Positions 51,917 through 60,265 of a stretch of 64,000 nucleotides of DNA are shown in pieces. The DNA is taken from the NCBI RefSeq assembly GCF_004116465.1, contig NZ_PDJV01000003.1, positions 1 through 64,000 of the forward strand, read 5' to 3'. The notes beneath the pieces are model-generated. The model saw only the letters and a program-made list of their open reading frames with translations, was not told the DNA's origin and made no database searches. The position numbers and the translations under genes are program-made. This DNA is from Arcobacter sp. F2176. GTDB lineage: Bacteria; Campylobacterota; Campylobacteria; Campylobacterales; Arcobacteraceae. Position 1 is the first letter of the stretch. Each line of letters opens with the position of its first letter.

Positions 51917-53784
51917 ATGTAGTTGCTTTTTTTGTCGCTTGTATCTAATTCTTGACCAATTTCTTTATATCTTGCAAAATAGTGTTTTACAAAATCATTT
52001 ATTTTTTTATTTATTGGCATAAAGTATTTTCCATCTTTTTTAGCAAATTGATTTAAAAATTGTGTTGCATCTTTTTTATCCAAATAGTGTTTTGCTAAGT
52101 CTGTATAAGTTTTGATATACCACGTTTTTAGTTTCTCAAATTTTTCATCACTTAAATCAATACTTAGTTTTTCATTTTCCCAAGATAGAACTTGCGAATC
52201 AAAAAGACCATTTAGGTGAATCAATCCTTCACAATAGTATGGTTGTACTTCATCAACTTCCATCCAACCTATAAGCCCAACAGCTCTTTTAACACTATCA
52301 ATTAAAACTTGTCTTTGAAGATGCTTTTCATCATTATTTTGATCTAAGAAAAATGAGATAAGTCCACCAGTTGTAGCTTTGAATTCTTCTATATTTTTAA
52401 AGTTACCTGTTTTATTCATGACTGATTCTGTTTCATCATCGCACCATAAAATATGTCCATACTCATGTCCAATGGTTGTGATGTCATAAACTTGGTGCCA
52501 AGATGCTGTTTCATTAAATAAAAATTTTCTATCTTCACTTAAAAATTCATTTCCAAATATTTCAGCACTAAGTCTCAAAAATGGTTTAGCACGACTAGTT
52601 TGTAAAATCTCATCTGCAAAAGCAAAGATTTTTTTACCTTCTTCTTTTGAGACTATTTCATCATTTGGTACAACTTGAGCTGAAAAAAGTCCATTTAATT
52701 CTGCTCCAAAGAATATCGCTGGTCGACCAATATATAGTTGAACCTTATCTAATGATTTTAGAGAAAAGTTATAAATGTTTTTATAAGAAGAGTTTTCTTC
52801 AAATGTAGAAAATATATTTGCAAAAGCTGATTTTATTTTATTTACTCTGTGGTCATTTTGTGCAAATTCTGGGTTTGTAAATCTTATATCCCACTCTAAT
52901 GCAACCGCTTTTCTAAAGTGATCTTCGTAGTATTCAAGTGGATGTCCTATTTGAATTGGTGATTTTATTTTCATCCATGCTCTATCTACATTTGCCCATT
53001 TTTCTACTAGTGAGTTCTCTTTGTCTTCTGAAAAAGCTAAGATAAGTGATTGGATATATAAAATATAATCCCATTTGTGACCAAAGATATCATCTTCATA
53101 TTCTAATAAACTCTCTTCAAACTCTTCAAGGGCATTTACCACTTCTGTTGCTTGTTTTTTAAAAGCTTTTATATAAGCTTGACTCTCATAACCATCACCT
53201 TTTTTAACCAATGCAGAATATGATCTATCTGCTGTAATAGAGTTGTGTCCTAAATCAAACAAAGAGTTACTCTCTAGATAATCAAAAACTTTTTCTTCAT
53301 CACCGTTAAATTTTGATAGTAACTCTTTATTGATACCATTGATAATATGTGCTGTCCAAGAGCTTTGCCATGCAGACATTTTAACTCCCACATCATATAC
53401 ACCTTGAAATATAGCTTGATAAAATGGAGTTAAAAAATTATTGTCTTTTATATAATCAAGCATTTTTTTATGTTTGTTATGCCAAAACTCTTTTACAAAA
53501 AGGTATGCTTTCTCTTGTAACTCTATAACTTCTTTTTCATCAAATCCAAGCTTTTTTAACACTTGAACAAGTGAATCATCTCTTAGGTTTACTAATCTAG
53601 TAACTAGGGCATATCTTAAATCATCGCTCATATCTAAATTTAATTTTTTTGCAAAATCATCTATTATGGTTAATTGTTCATATTTATTATTTTCTAATGC
53701 TGATACTAATTTATTCACATCATTTTTTTGAGCATTTAAATATTCATAGATTTTTTTTGAATCTTTTAAAAATTGTTCATTCAT
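51910..53784 (-). CDS. ciaB: CiaB-family protein with a gluzincin-like zinc motif
   Basis: A 624-residue protein of the Campylobacter invasion antigen B family. No signal peptide. The first two thirds are helical with no clear motif. At 440-444 it has HEYGH within TTIGHEYGHILWCDDE, and 22 residues on EEFKATTGG (466-474). HExGH followed by EExKA resembles the metal-binding layout of M49-type gluzincin peptidases. In Campylobacter CiaB is described as a secreted invasion factor; in a probably free-living organism a peptidase role is at least as likely. Monocistronic, own ribosome binding site weak. Confidence 0.88.
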   Translation of the reverse strand: MNEQFLKDSKKIYEYLNAQKNDVNKLVSALENNKYEQLTIIDDFAKKLNLDMSDDLRYALVTRLVNLRDDSLVQVLKKLGFDEKEVIELQEKAYLFVKEFWHNKHKKMLDYIKDNNFLTPFYQAIFQGVYDVGVKMSAWQSSWTAHIINGINKELLSKFNGDEEKVFDYLESNSLFDLGHNSITADRSYSALVKKGDGYESQAYIKAFKKQATEVVNALEEFEESLLEYEDDIFGHKWDYILYIQSLILAFSEDKENSLVEKWANVDRAWMKIKSPIQIGHPLEYYEDHFRKAVALEWDIRFTNPEFAQNDHRVNKIKSAFANIFSTFEENSSYKNIYNFSLKSLDKVQLYIGRPAIFFGAELNGLFSAQVVPNDEIVSKEEGKKIFAFADEILQTSRAKPFLRLSAEIFGNEFLSEDRKFLFNETASWHQVYDITTIGHEYGHILWCDDETESVMNKTGNFKNIEEFKATTGGLISFFLDQNNDEKHLQRQVLIDSVKRAVGLIGWMEVDEVQPYYCEGLIHLNGLFDSQVLSWENEKLSIDLSDEKFEKLKTWYIKTYTDLAKHYLDKKDATQFLNQFAKKDGKYFMPINKKINDFVKHYFARYKEIGQELDTSDKKSNYIK

Positions 53785-53946
53785 TATAAAACCTTTTTTG
53801 TAGTTTGAAGGATTTTATCTAAAAATGCTTTTAGAAGAATTAATAATTTTAAATTATAGTGTTAATCTCTTTTATAATCTATATTTCTTTTTATACAATT
53901 AGTGTAGGGACGTGAGTCATATATTATAAGCTTTAAAACAAGTTAA

Positions 53947-54002
53947 TGATTATAATCAATATGTTGGGATAAATTACTGTTAAAGTCATTTTAAGATATA
54001 AT
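53947..54002 (+). promoter_or_regulatory. Promoter region of the haemagglutinin/FecR/CHASE2 operon
   Basis: TATAAT lies at 53997-54002, 42 bases before the start codon. A 12-base palindrome, TGATTATAATCA (53947-53958), sits upstream of it and may be a regulator site. The 259-base gap after ciaB holds no gene I can see. Confidence 0.45.
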
Positions 54003-54043
54003 CCGATTTATATTAAAAATAGCATTATTTAAAAGGATTATAT

Positions 54044-57000
54044 TTGGTTTTTATTTGTTCACGTTTTAGGGTTCTAAAAGGTGTTAAAATCAATTTAATC
54101 ATTACTTTATTTTTTAATTCTACTACCTTGACTTTTGCTGCACCAACAGGAGGTGTTGTTACTTCAGGGTCTGCAAATATTAATCAAAATGGAACTGTAA
54201 CAAATATCAATCAAACCTCTAACAAAGCAACTATAAATTGGCAAAATTTTTCTATTAAAGCAAATGAAACAGTTAATTTCAATCAACCAAACTCTAGTTC
54301 TATTACACTAAATAGGGTTATTGGAAATGAAAAATCTATCATAAATGGAGCCTTAAATGCAAATGGACAAGTTTGGATACTAAATTCAAATGGTGTTTTA
54401 TTTGGTAAAAATGCAAGTATTAACACAAGTGGATTATTAGCTACAACTGCAAAACTTTCTGATAAAGATTTTAATGCAGGAAATTATAATTTCAAAAATG
54501 CAACAACAAACTCAATAATAAATCAAGGAACAATTGAAGTAATAAACAATGGCTCAGTGATACTAGCTTCAAATGAAGTTGTAAATGAAGGAATAATTAA
54601 AGCTATTAAAGGAAGTGTTCATTTAGTTGGAACTGACTCTTATTCAATTAATTTAAATGGAAACTCATTAGTTAATCTTAAAGTAGATAAAGGTGTACTT
54701 GATGCAATGGTTTCAAACTCAGGAACCATTATTGCAAATGGTGGAAAAATTTATCTAACTACAAATGCTGTTGATGAATTATTAAAAGGAGTTGTAAACA
54801 ATACAGGTATTATTGAGGCAAATAGTATTGATGATATAACTGGATATGTTGAGTTGTTTGCCCATGGTGGAGAAGCTTTAGTTGATGGAACTATAACTGC
54901 AAAAGGTGGTTTTATTGAAACTTCTGGTAATAAAATCAAATTTTCAGATACTCTTGCCCTAAACGCAGGGAAAGGTGGTACTTGGCTTATTGATCCCAAT
55001 AATATAAAAATTGTATCTGATGCAATAGCAGAAGTAAATGTAGACTCATCAGGGGCACCAGTATATACATCTTCAAATGATTCAACAATTTTGCGTGCAT
55101 CTACTATTGAAACTCAACTAAATAATGGAACTAATGTGATTGTTGAAACAGGTGAAGCTGGAACAAATTTAGAAGATGGAGATATCTTTCTGACAACAAG
55201 TATCAATAAAACTTCAGGTGCAGATGCAACTTTAACTTTAAAGGCACATAGAAATATAGTATTTGCAGATAGTTATACTAGTTTAAGTTCATATGGTAGT
55301 ATCTCAAGTAGTAGTAATAAATTAAATGTAGTTTTATGGTCAGATAGTGATGGAAACAATGATGGTTCAGTTTGGATACCTAAGAATTCAAGTATATCAA
55401 CAAATGGAGGGAATGTTTGGATAGGAGGAGGGACTGGTTCTACAACTTTGAATGGACTAACAATAGGAGACTCTTATGCAGTTGGTAGTAGTTTTTTTTC
55501 AGATGAAGGAAAAGCAATAGCAAGAGGTGCTTCAATAAATGGTAATATAAATGCAAATGGTTCAACTTCAGGTGGTGATATTTTTATAAAAGGTCTTGCT
55601 AGTCAATCAAGTTATTATAGTAGTGCTAGAGGAGTTTCTATAACAGGCTCAGTGACAACAAACCATAAAGGAAATATTACAATAGAAGGAACTGCAAAAG
55701 GTGCTTCTGATGCTGTAGCTATTGGAGATACTGCTTTAACTAATGGATCGGGTATTTTAAGAGTTGAAGAAGGAACTATTTCTATAAATGGACATTCAAA
55801 CAAAAGTAATAATTCAAGTGATTCTATTTATTTGAACAATGGGTCTTATATAGAAAGTACGGGAACCGGAACACTTATAATAGATGGAAATGATGATGAA
55901 ATATCTGCTGATTCTACTTCATATATTAAAATTGCTAACTTATTGTTAAAAAATGGTTTCACTACAACTTTAACTAATTCTAATAATGATATAAAAACAC
56001 TAGCTGCTACAGGTATGACTTCTTTAACATATAGCGATTCAAATGATATTACAATAGGTACAGTAAATGGAGTTACTGGAATAACAGCTAGTGGTGATGT
56101 TAATCTTTATTCTGCTTCTGATATTTTTGTTTATGCACCTATTTCAAATGGTTCAAATGTTTTAAAGCTGAATGCTACAGGAGATGTATATTATATTTCA
56201 GATAAATCTGAAAATAATGAACCTAAAAATACAGATAATTCGTATTTAATTAATGCAAACAGTTATTATACAATTAAAGATTTTCAAAAATTTGATAATA
56301 TAAATAATAAATCAATATCTTCAGCTGATAATTTAGTGGATTTACCTAATATTAAAGAAAATTCTATATCTACACAATTAAGTAGTTTAAATGAGATTTT
56401 GGGTAAAAATACAACAGAAAAAAATATTAATCCAAGTAACCCAATTATAAAATCAAGTGAAAACTTAACAAAACAAAGTACAAATTCAAGTAAGCAAAGT
56501 GAAAGTTCAAGTAAAAATGAAAAAGAACAAAAAAGAAATTCAATTGAGCAAAATACTAACTTTAGTAGTATAGTTGAAAATTCAAATGAGAATTCAGAAG
56601 AACAAGAAACAGATTCAAGTGCTTCATCTGAAAATTTAAGTGAAGAAACTACAAATTCAACTAGCACAAGTGAAAGTTCAAATCATGATTCAACAGAAGA
56701 AGATACAATTCATTTAGGTGAGGCACAAATAGAAATAGATGTTGATGAAAATGGAAAAATAGTATATAGCAAATCTCAAATTGAAGTAAAAGTTAAAAAT
56801 AATGGAAAATTAATTTTCTCAAATAATTCAAAAGATATATTAGAAACAGTAGGACTATCTATTAAAGATGGATCATTAGTAAATGATAAAATAGAGATTG
56901 TCCTTATTGATAAAAAAACTACTTCTAAATATAGTGCAACTTTATTAGATGGTAGCTCTCTTCCTGAGTATTTAATATTTAATCCAAAAACAGGGAAAAT

Positions 57001-57103
57001 TAATGGGGTTTTACCAAAAGATATTCGCAAACTTGGACTTAATATAAAAGCTATGGATAAAGATAAAACAATACGAATTTTAAGTTTGAAAATCAAGTTT
57101 TAA
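54044..57103 (+). CDS. Haemagglutinin-type (TPS domain) surface protein
   Basis: A 1019-residue exported protein. The start is TTG at 54044 (AAAAGGATTATAT upstream), giving an extended signal peptide with cleavage near LTFAA (about 34). The two-partner-secretion domain follows at about 35-270, with INWQNFSIKANETVNF and ILNSNGVLFGKNASIN. A repetitive beta-helix part extends to about 735. A Ser/Asn/Glu-rich low-complexity linker (about 775-895) leads to a C-terminal domain with YLIFNPKTGKINGVLP, which resembles a cadherin/He_PIG-type Ig fold. No TpsB transporter is encoded in the window. It probably acts as a surface or secreted adhesin. Confidence 0.85.
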   Translation: MVFICSRFRVLKGVKINLIITLFFNSTTLTFAAPTGGVVTSGSANINQNGTVTNINQTSNKATINWQNFSIKANETVNFNQPNSSSITLNRVIGNEKSIINGALNANGQVWILNSNGVLFGKNASINTSGLLATTAKLSDKDFNAGNYNFKNATTNSIINQGTIEVINNGSVILASNEVVNEGIIKAIKGSVHLVGTDSYSINLNGNSLVNLKVDKGVLDAMVSNSGTIIANGGKIYLTTNAVDELLKGVVNNTGIIEANSIDDITGYVELFAHGGEALVDGTITAKGGFIETSGNKIKFSDTLALNAGKGGTWLIDPNNIKIVSDAIAEVNVDSSGAPVYTSSNDSTILRASTIETQLNNGTNVIVETGEAGTNLEDGDIFLTTSINKTSGADATLTLKAHRNIVFADSYTSLSSYGSISSSSNKLNVVLWSDSDGNNDGSVWIPKNSSISTNGGNVWIGGGTGSTTLNGLTIGDSYAVGSSFFSDEGKAIARGASINGNINANGSTSGGDIFIKGLASQSSYYSSARGVSITGSVTTNHKGNITIEGTAKGASDAVAIGDTALTNGSGILRVEEGTISINGHSNKSNNSSDSIYLNNGSYIESTGTGTLIIDGNDDEISADSTSYIKIANLLLKNGFTTTLTNSNNDIKTLAATGMTSLTYSDSNDITIGTVNGVTGITASGDVNLYSASDIFVYAPISNGSNVLKLNATGDVYYISDKSENNEPKNTDNSYLINANSYYTIKDFQKFDNINNKSISSADNLVDLPNIKENSISTQLSSLNEILGKNTTEKNINPSNPIIKSSENLTKQSTNSSKQSESSSKNEKEQKRNSIEQNTNFSSIVENSNENSEEQETDSSASSENLSEETTNSTSTSESSNHDSTEEDTIHLGEAQIEIDVDENGKIVYSKSQIEVKVKNNGKLIFSNNSKDILETVGLSIKDGSLVNDKIEIVLIDKKTTSKYSATLLDGSSLPEYLIFNPKTGKINGVLPKDIRKLGLNIKAMDKDKTIRILSLKIKF

Positions 57104-57177
57104 AGTGTATTTAAATAGTTATAATAAGTATTACTATATTGTTAATAAAAAAGTAAATTTAAAAAGAGGATTTAAAT

Positions 57178-58326
57178 ATGAATAGAAAAAATTTTATAAT
57201 TTTTTCAGGAATATTAATATTATGTATTGTTGGTTTTATATATTATAAATTAGAGTATTCAAAAGATATTTTTGCTCAGATTGTTTCTAAAGTAGGGGAA
57301 GTTAATTTAGTTAATAAAAAAGGTGAATTATTAGGAAAAGTTGAAGAAGGTTATAAAATAAAAACGGGAGAATATCTTCAAACTAAAGAGAACTCTTCTG
57401 CTACAATAAAATTTATAGATAACTCTTTTGCAATTATTTCAGAAAAATCATTAATCGTTATGGAAAACTTAGAATATGATGAAGACTCTAAAAAATCAGT
57501 TACAAACTTACTTCTTTTAAAAGGAAATGTGGAATCTACTGTAGCTAACCAAAATACTTTTGGTTCAGAGTATAAAGTAATTACTCCAACACTCCAACTT
57601 GCGGTTAGAGGAACAATATTTAATGTAAATGTTGAAGGCAATATATCTAGAGCTTTTGTAACAGAAGGAAAAATTTTAGCTACAAGTGGAAATTCATCAT
57701 TAACTTTAAATACTGGATATGGTGTAGTCTCAGATGGTAAAAATAAACTAAATGGACCAATATTAATATTAAATAAACCATCAATAAAATTGAATGAACT
57801 AAATATTAAATATTATAAAAAATATGTATCATGGAATAAACTTGAAGGTGCAATAAAATATCATGTTCAAATTCATTCTATATCAAAATATAACACACTA
57901 ATTTATGATAAATATATCAATAAAACAGAATTAAAAGTTGGTGATTTAAAAGATGGAAAATATAAAATAAGTATACAAGCAGTTGATGAATATGGATTAG
58001 AAGGATTTAAAAATGAAAGACACTTTAGTGTGCAATCAAGTCCTATTCCTCCAAAAGTAAATGCCCCAAAAAATAGTGAGAAATCAAGAATGATTTTATT
58101 TACTTGGGAAAAATCAGTAGAAGCAAGTAAATATATACTAGAAGTATCCAAAACAAGAAGTTTTGATAAGATATTAATTAGAGTAAATAATTTAAACTTT
58201 TCACTAGATAAAATGTTATTGCCATTACAAAAAGGAAAGTACTTTATTAGAATGTCAAGTATAGATAATTCAGATAAAATAGGTCCTTATAGTGAAACCT
58301 ACCAATTTGAAGTAGAGAACAAATGA
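57178..58326 (+). CDS. FecR-domain periplasmic protein with fibronectin-like repeats
   Basis: A 382-residue protein with one N-terminal transmembrane helix (about 6-23). A FecR domain follows (about 45-175), with ATIKFIDNSFAIISEKS and LAVRGTIFNVNVEG. Two fibronectin-III-like repeats occupy about 205-285 and 295-380. There is no sigma or anti-sigma gene nearby, so it is not a classical iron-signalling FecR. It overlaps the CHASE2-GGDEF gene by four bases (ATGA), so it probably works with that cyclase, perhaps as periplasmic sensor or scaffold. Confidence 0.85.
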   Translation: MNRKNFIIFSGILILCIVGFIYYKLEYSKDIFAQIVSKVGEVNLVNKKGELLGKVEEGYKIKTGEYLQTKENSSATIKFIDNSFAIISEKSLIVMENLEYDEDSKKSVTNLLLLKGNVESTVANQNTFGSEYKVITPTLQLAVRGTIFNVNVEGNISRAFVTEGKILATSGNSSLTLNTGYGVVSDGKNKLNGPILILNKPSIKLNELNIKYYKKYVSWNKLEGAIKYHVQIHSISKYNTLIYDKYINKTELKVGDLKDGKYKISIQAVDEYGLEGFKNERHFSVQSSPIPPKVNAPKNSEKSRMILFTWEKSVEASKYILEVSKTRSFDKILIRVNNLNFSLDKMLLPLQKGKYFIRMSSIDNSDKIGPYSETYQFEVENK

Positions 58327-60092
58327 GAAAGTCAGATAGCATATATTGGAAACATCAATTATGGATAGTTATATTATCTTTATTTATTACATATGCTTTC
58401 TCATACACTTCTTTTTATAATAATTTAAAAAACTATTTTAATGATACGATGCAATATTTAGCATCTGAAGAAAAGTATTTTACAGACTCAATAGTTATTG
58501 ATATAAATGATACTTCCTTAAAAGTCTTACAAAAAGATTTTGGTCATTGGCCATATACAAGAGATAAGTATGCACTTTTAGTTGATTTTTTGCAATCAAT
58601 GAATGTTAAAAACATAATCTTTGACATTAATTTTGTAGATCCAAGAGCTAACGATGATATCTTTAAAAAAACTATAAACAAGTACAATAATATTTTTTTT
58701 GTGACAAGTGCTTTACATGAAGATATTCCAATGAGTTTAGAAGAACAAAAAAAATTAAAAGAAATTTCGTGGAGTGCAAATTCAAATATACCTGCATTGA
58801 AATATTATGGTTTACTTATTCCTCATGATAATATTATTAGTGGTGATACAATCTACAAATTTGGAATTACTTCTGTTTTAGGAGATAATGATGGCTTAAT
58901 TAGATCAATTCCAATGTTATATAATATAGACTCCAATTTACTTCCATCATTACTTCTTAGAATTCAATACCCAGGTGAAAATCTACCAAAACTAAACTAT
59001 AATTCAAAGACTAATGAACTTTCTGTAAATAATAAAACATGGCATGTTGATGAAAAAAATAGAATAAAACTATTTTATCCTCAAAATGCAAACTCAATTA
59101 TTTCTATTCCTTTTTATAAAATTATCAAAGTAGCATTAAATAAAAAGTCTATTTCAAATAATAACTTTTTTAAAAATAAAACAGTTTTTATAGGTAGTTC
59201 AGCTCTTTCTTCTGATAGAATAAATACTCCAAGAGGAGCTATGTCAGGATCATACTTACTTGCAATTGCTTATGAATTATTTAAAGGTAATTTACTACTA
59301 AAAAAAGACAATATCATAGCAAACTCTATATTATTATTAATTGCTGTTTTATTCTCATTATATTTTAGTAGTAGAAAAGATATCTATAAAAAAGATGTAA
59401 TAACAGTTACTCTATTGACTTTTGTTATGACTATTGTTTATGGATTTATTTCTCTAAAATTCTTTTATTTACAGAGCAATTTATTTTTTTCAATATTAAC
59501 TATCATATTTTCAATTGCATTTACTATAATAAATCATCAATCAGCTTTAGCCAAATATAATCAAAAATTAATTGAAGAGACTAAAAAACTATATAATGAA
59601 GCTAATTGTGATTCATTAACAGGCTTATTAAATAGACGTGGATTTGATGAACAATATACAAAGTACAAAGAAATCACTCAATTAAAATCTTTCCAATCTA
59701 CATGCCTTGCAGTTATGGATTTAGATCATTTTAAAAGAGTAAATGATACTTATGGTCATGACATTGGGGATTTAGTTTTACAAAAGTTTGCAAAACTTTT
59801 AAAAGAACATTCAAGAGATATTGATGTCCCAGTAAGATGGGGTGGAGAAGAGTTTGTAATTTTATTAAGAAACACAACAATAGAAGAATCAATCATTATA
59901 TTAAATAGAATTCGGGAATTGTGTATGGAAATGGATATAAAAACTCCTCAAGGAATATTAAATGTAACAGTTAGCACAGGAGTTACAACTATAGAAGATT
60001 TTTCTAAAACAATTGACTCACATGTTAAAAAAGCTGATATTGGTTTGTATCAAGCAAAAGAAGCTGGTAGAAATAGAGTTTGTATTTCATAA
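58323..60092 (+). CDS. CHASE2-GGDEF diguanylate cyclase
   Basis: A 589-residue membrane protein. An N-terminal helix is followed by a periplasmic CHASE2 domain (about 40-320, FGHWPYTRDKYALLVDFL), then three helices (about 330-405) and a cytoplasmic GGDEF domain (about 425-589). The active site reads RWGGEEFVILLR. An RDID inhibitory site lies five residues before it, so product inhibition is expected. It makes c-di-GMP in response to a periplasmic cue. Operon position with the FecR and haemagglutinin-type proteins links it to surface attachment. Confidence 0.9.
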   Translation: MRKSDSIYWKHQLWIVILSLFITYAFSYTSFYNNLKNYFNDTMQYLASEEKYFTDSIVIDINDTSLKVLQKDFGHWPYTRDKYALLVDFLQSMNVKNIIFDINFVDPRANDDIFKKTINKYNNIFFVTSALHEDIPMSLEEQKKLKEISWSANSNIPALKYYGLLIPHDNIISGDTIYKFGITSVLGDNDGLIRSIPMLYNIDSNLLPSLLLRIQYPGENLPKLNYNSKTNELSVNNKTWHVDEKNRIKLFYPQNANSIISIPFYKIIKVALNKKSISNNNFFKNKTVFIGSSALSSDRINTPRGAMSGSYLLAIAYELFKGNLLLKKDNIIANSILLLIAVLFSLYFSSRKDIYKKDVITVTLLTFVMTIVYGFISLKFFYLQSNLFFSILTIIFSIAFTIINHQSALAKYNQKLIEETKKLYNEANCDSLTGLLNRRGFDEQYTKYKEITQLKSFQSTCLAVMDLDHFKRVNDTYGHDIGDLVLQKFAKLLKEHSRDIDVPVRWGGEEFVILLRNTTIEESIIILNRIRELCMEMDIKTPQGILNVTVSTGVTTIEDFSKTIDSHVKKADIGLYQAKEAGRNRVCIS

Positions 60093-60104
60093 ATATAGAA
60101 TAAT

Positions 60105-60133
60105 TTAGCACTTATCTACTAAAAGTGCTAAAT
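60105..60133 (+). terminator. Hairpin after the CHASE2-GGDEF gene
   Basis: TTTAGCACTT and AAGTGCTAAA pair with a nine-base loop, 13 bases after the stop codon. No long T-run follows, so efficiency is uncertain. Confidence 0.6.
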
Positions 60134-60201
60134 AAATTCAAAACTTTAGCTTCCTTTTATAAAGTTTTGATAAAATTTCTTTTACAAAAACTAAAAATTA
60201 T

Positions 60202-60244
60202 AGGTGAAATTCATGGCAGACGTTGCGAAAGCAACTTAACCATG
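60202..60244 (+). promoter_or_regulatory. Hairpin and 8-codon micro-ORF in the htpG leader
   Basis: CATGG (60212-60216) pairs with CCATG (60240-60244), and GTTGC with GCAAC around a GAAA tetraloop (60222-60235). Inside it an ORF of eight codons (60213-60239, MADVAKAT) starts with ATG after AGGTGAAATTC. The hairpin ends 21 bases before the htpG ATG. A translation-linked or temperature-linked control of htpG is possible; this is inference. Confidence 0.5.
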
Positions 60245-60265
60245 CCCTAAATAAAAAGGAACAAC

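Noticed and set aside
57178-58326. FecR as anti-sigma regulator of iron uptake
   Set aside because: No ECF sigma factor or TonB receptor is nearby; the FecR domain is joined to fibronectin-like repeats and coupled to a cyclase gene.
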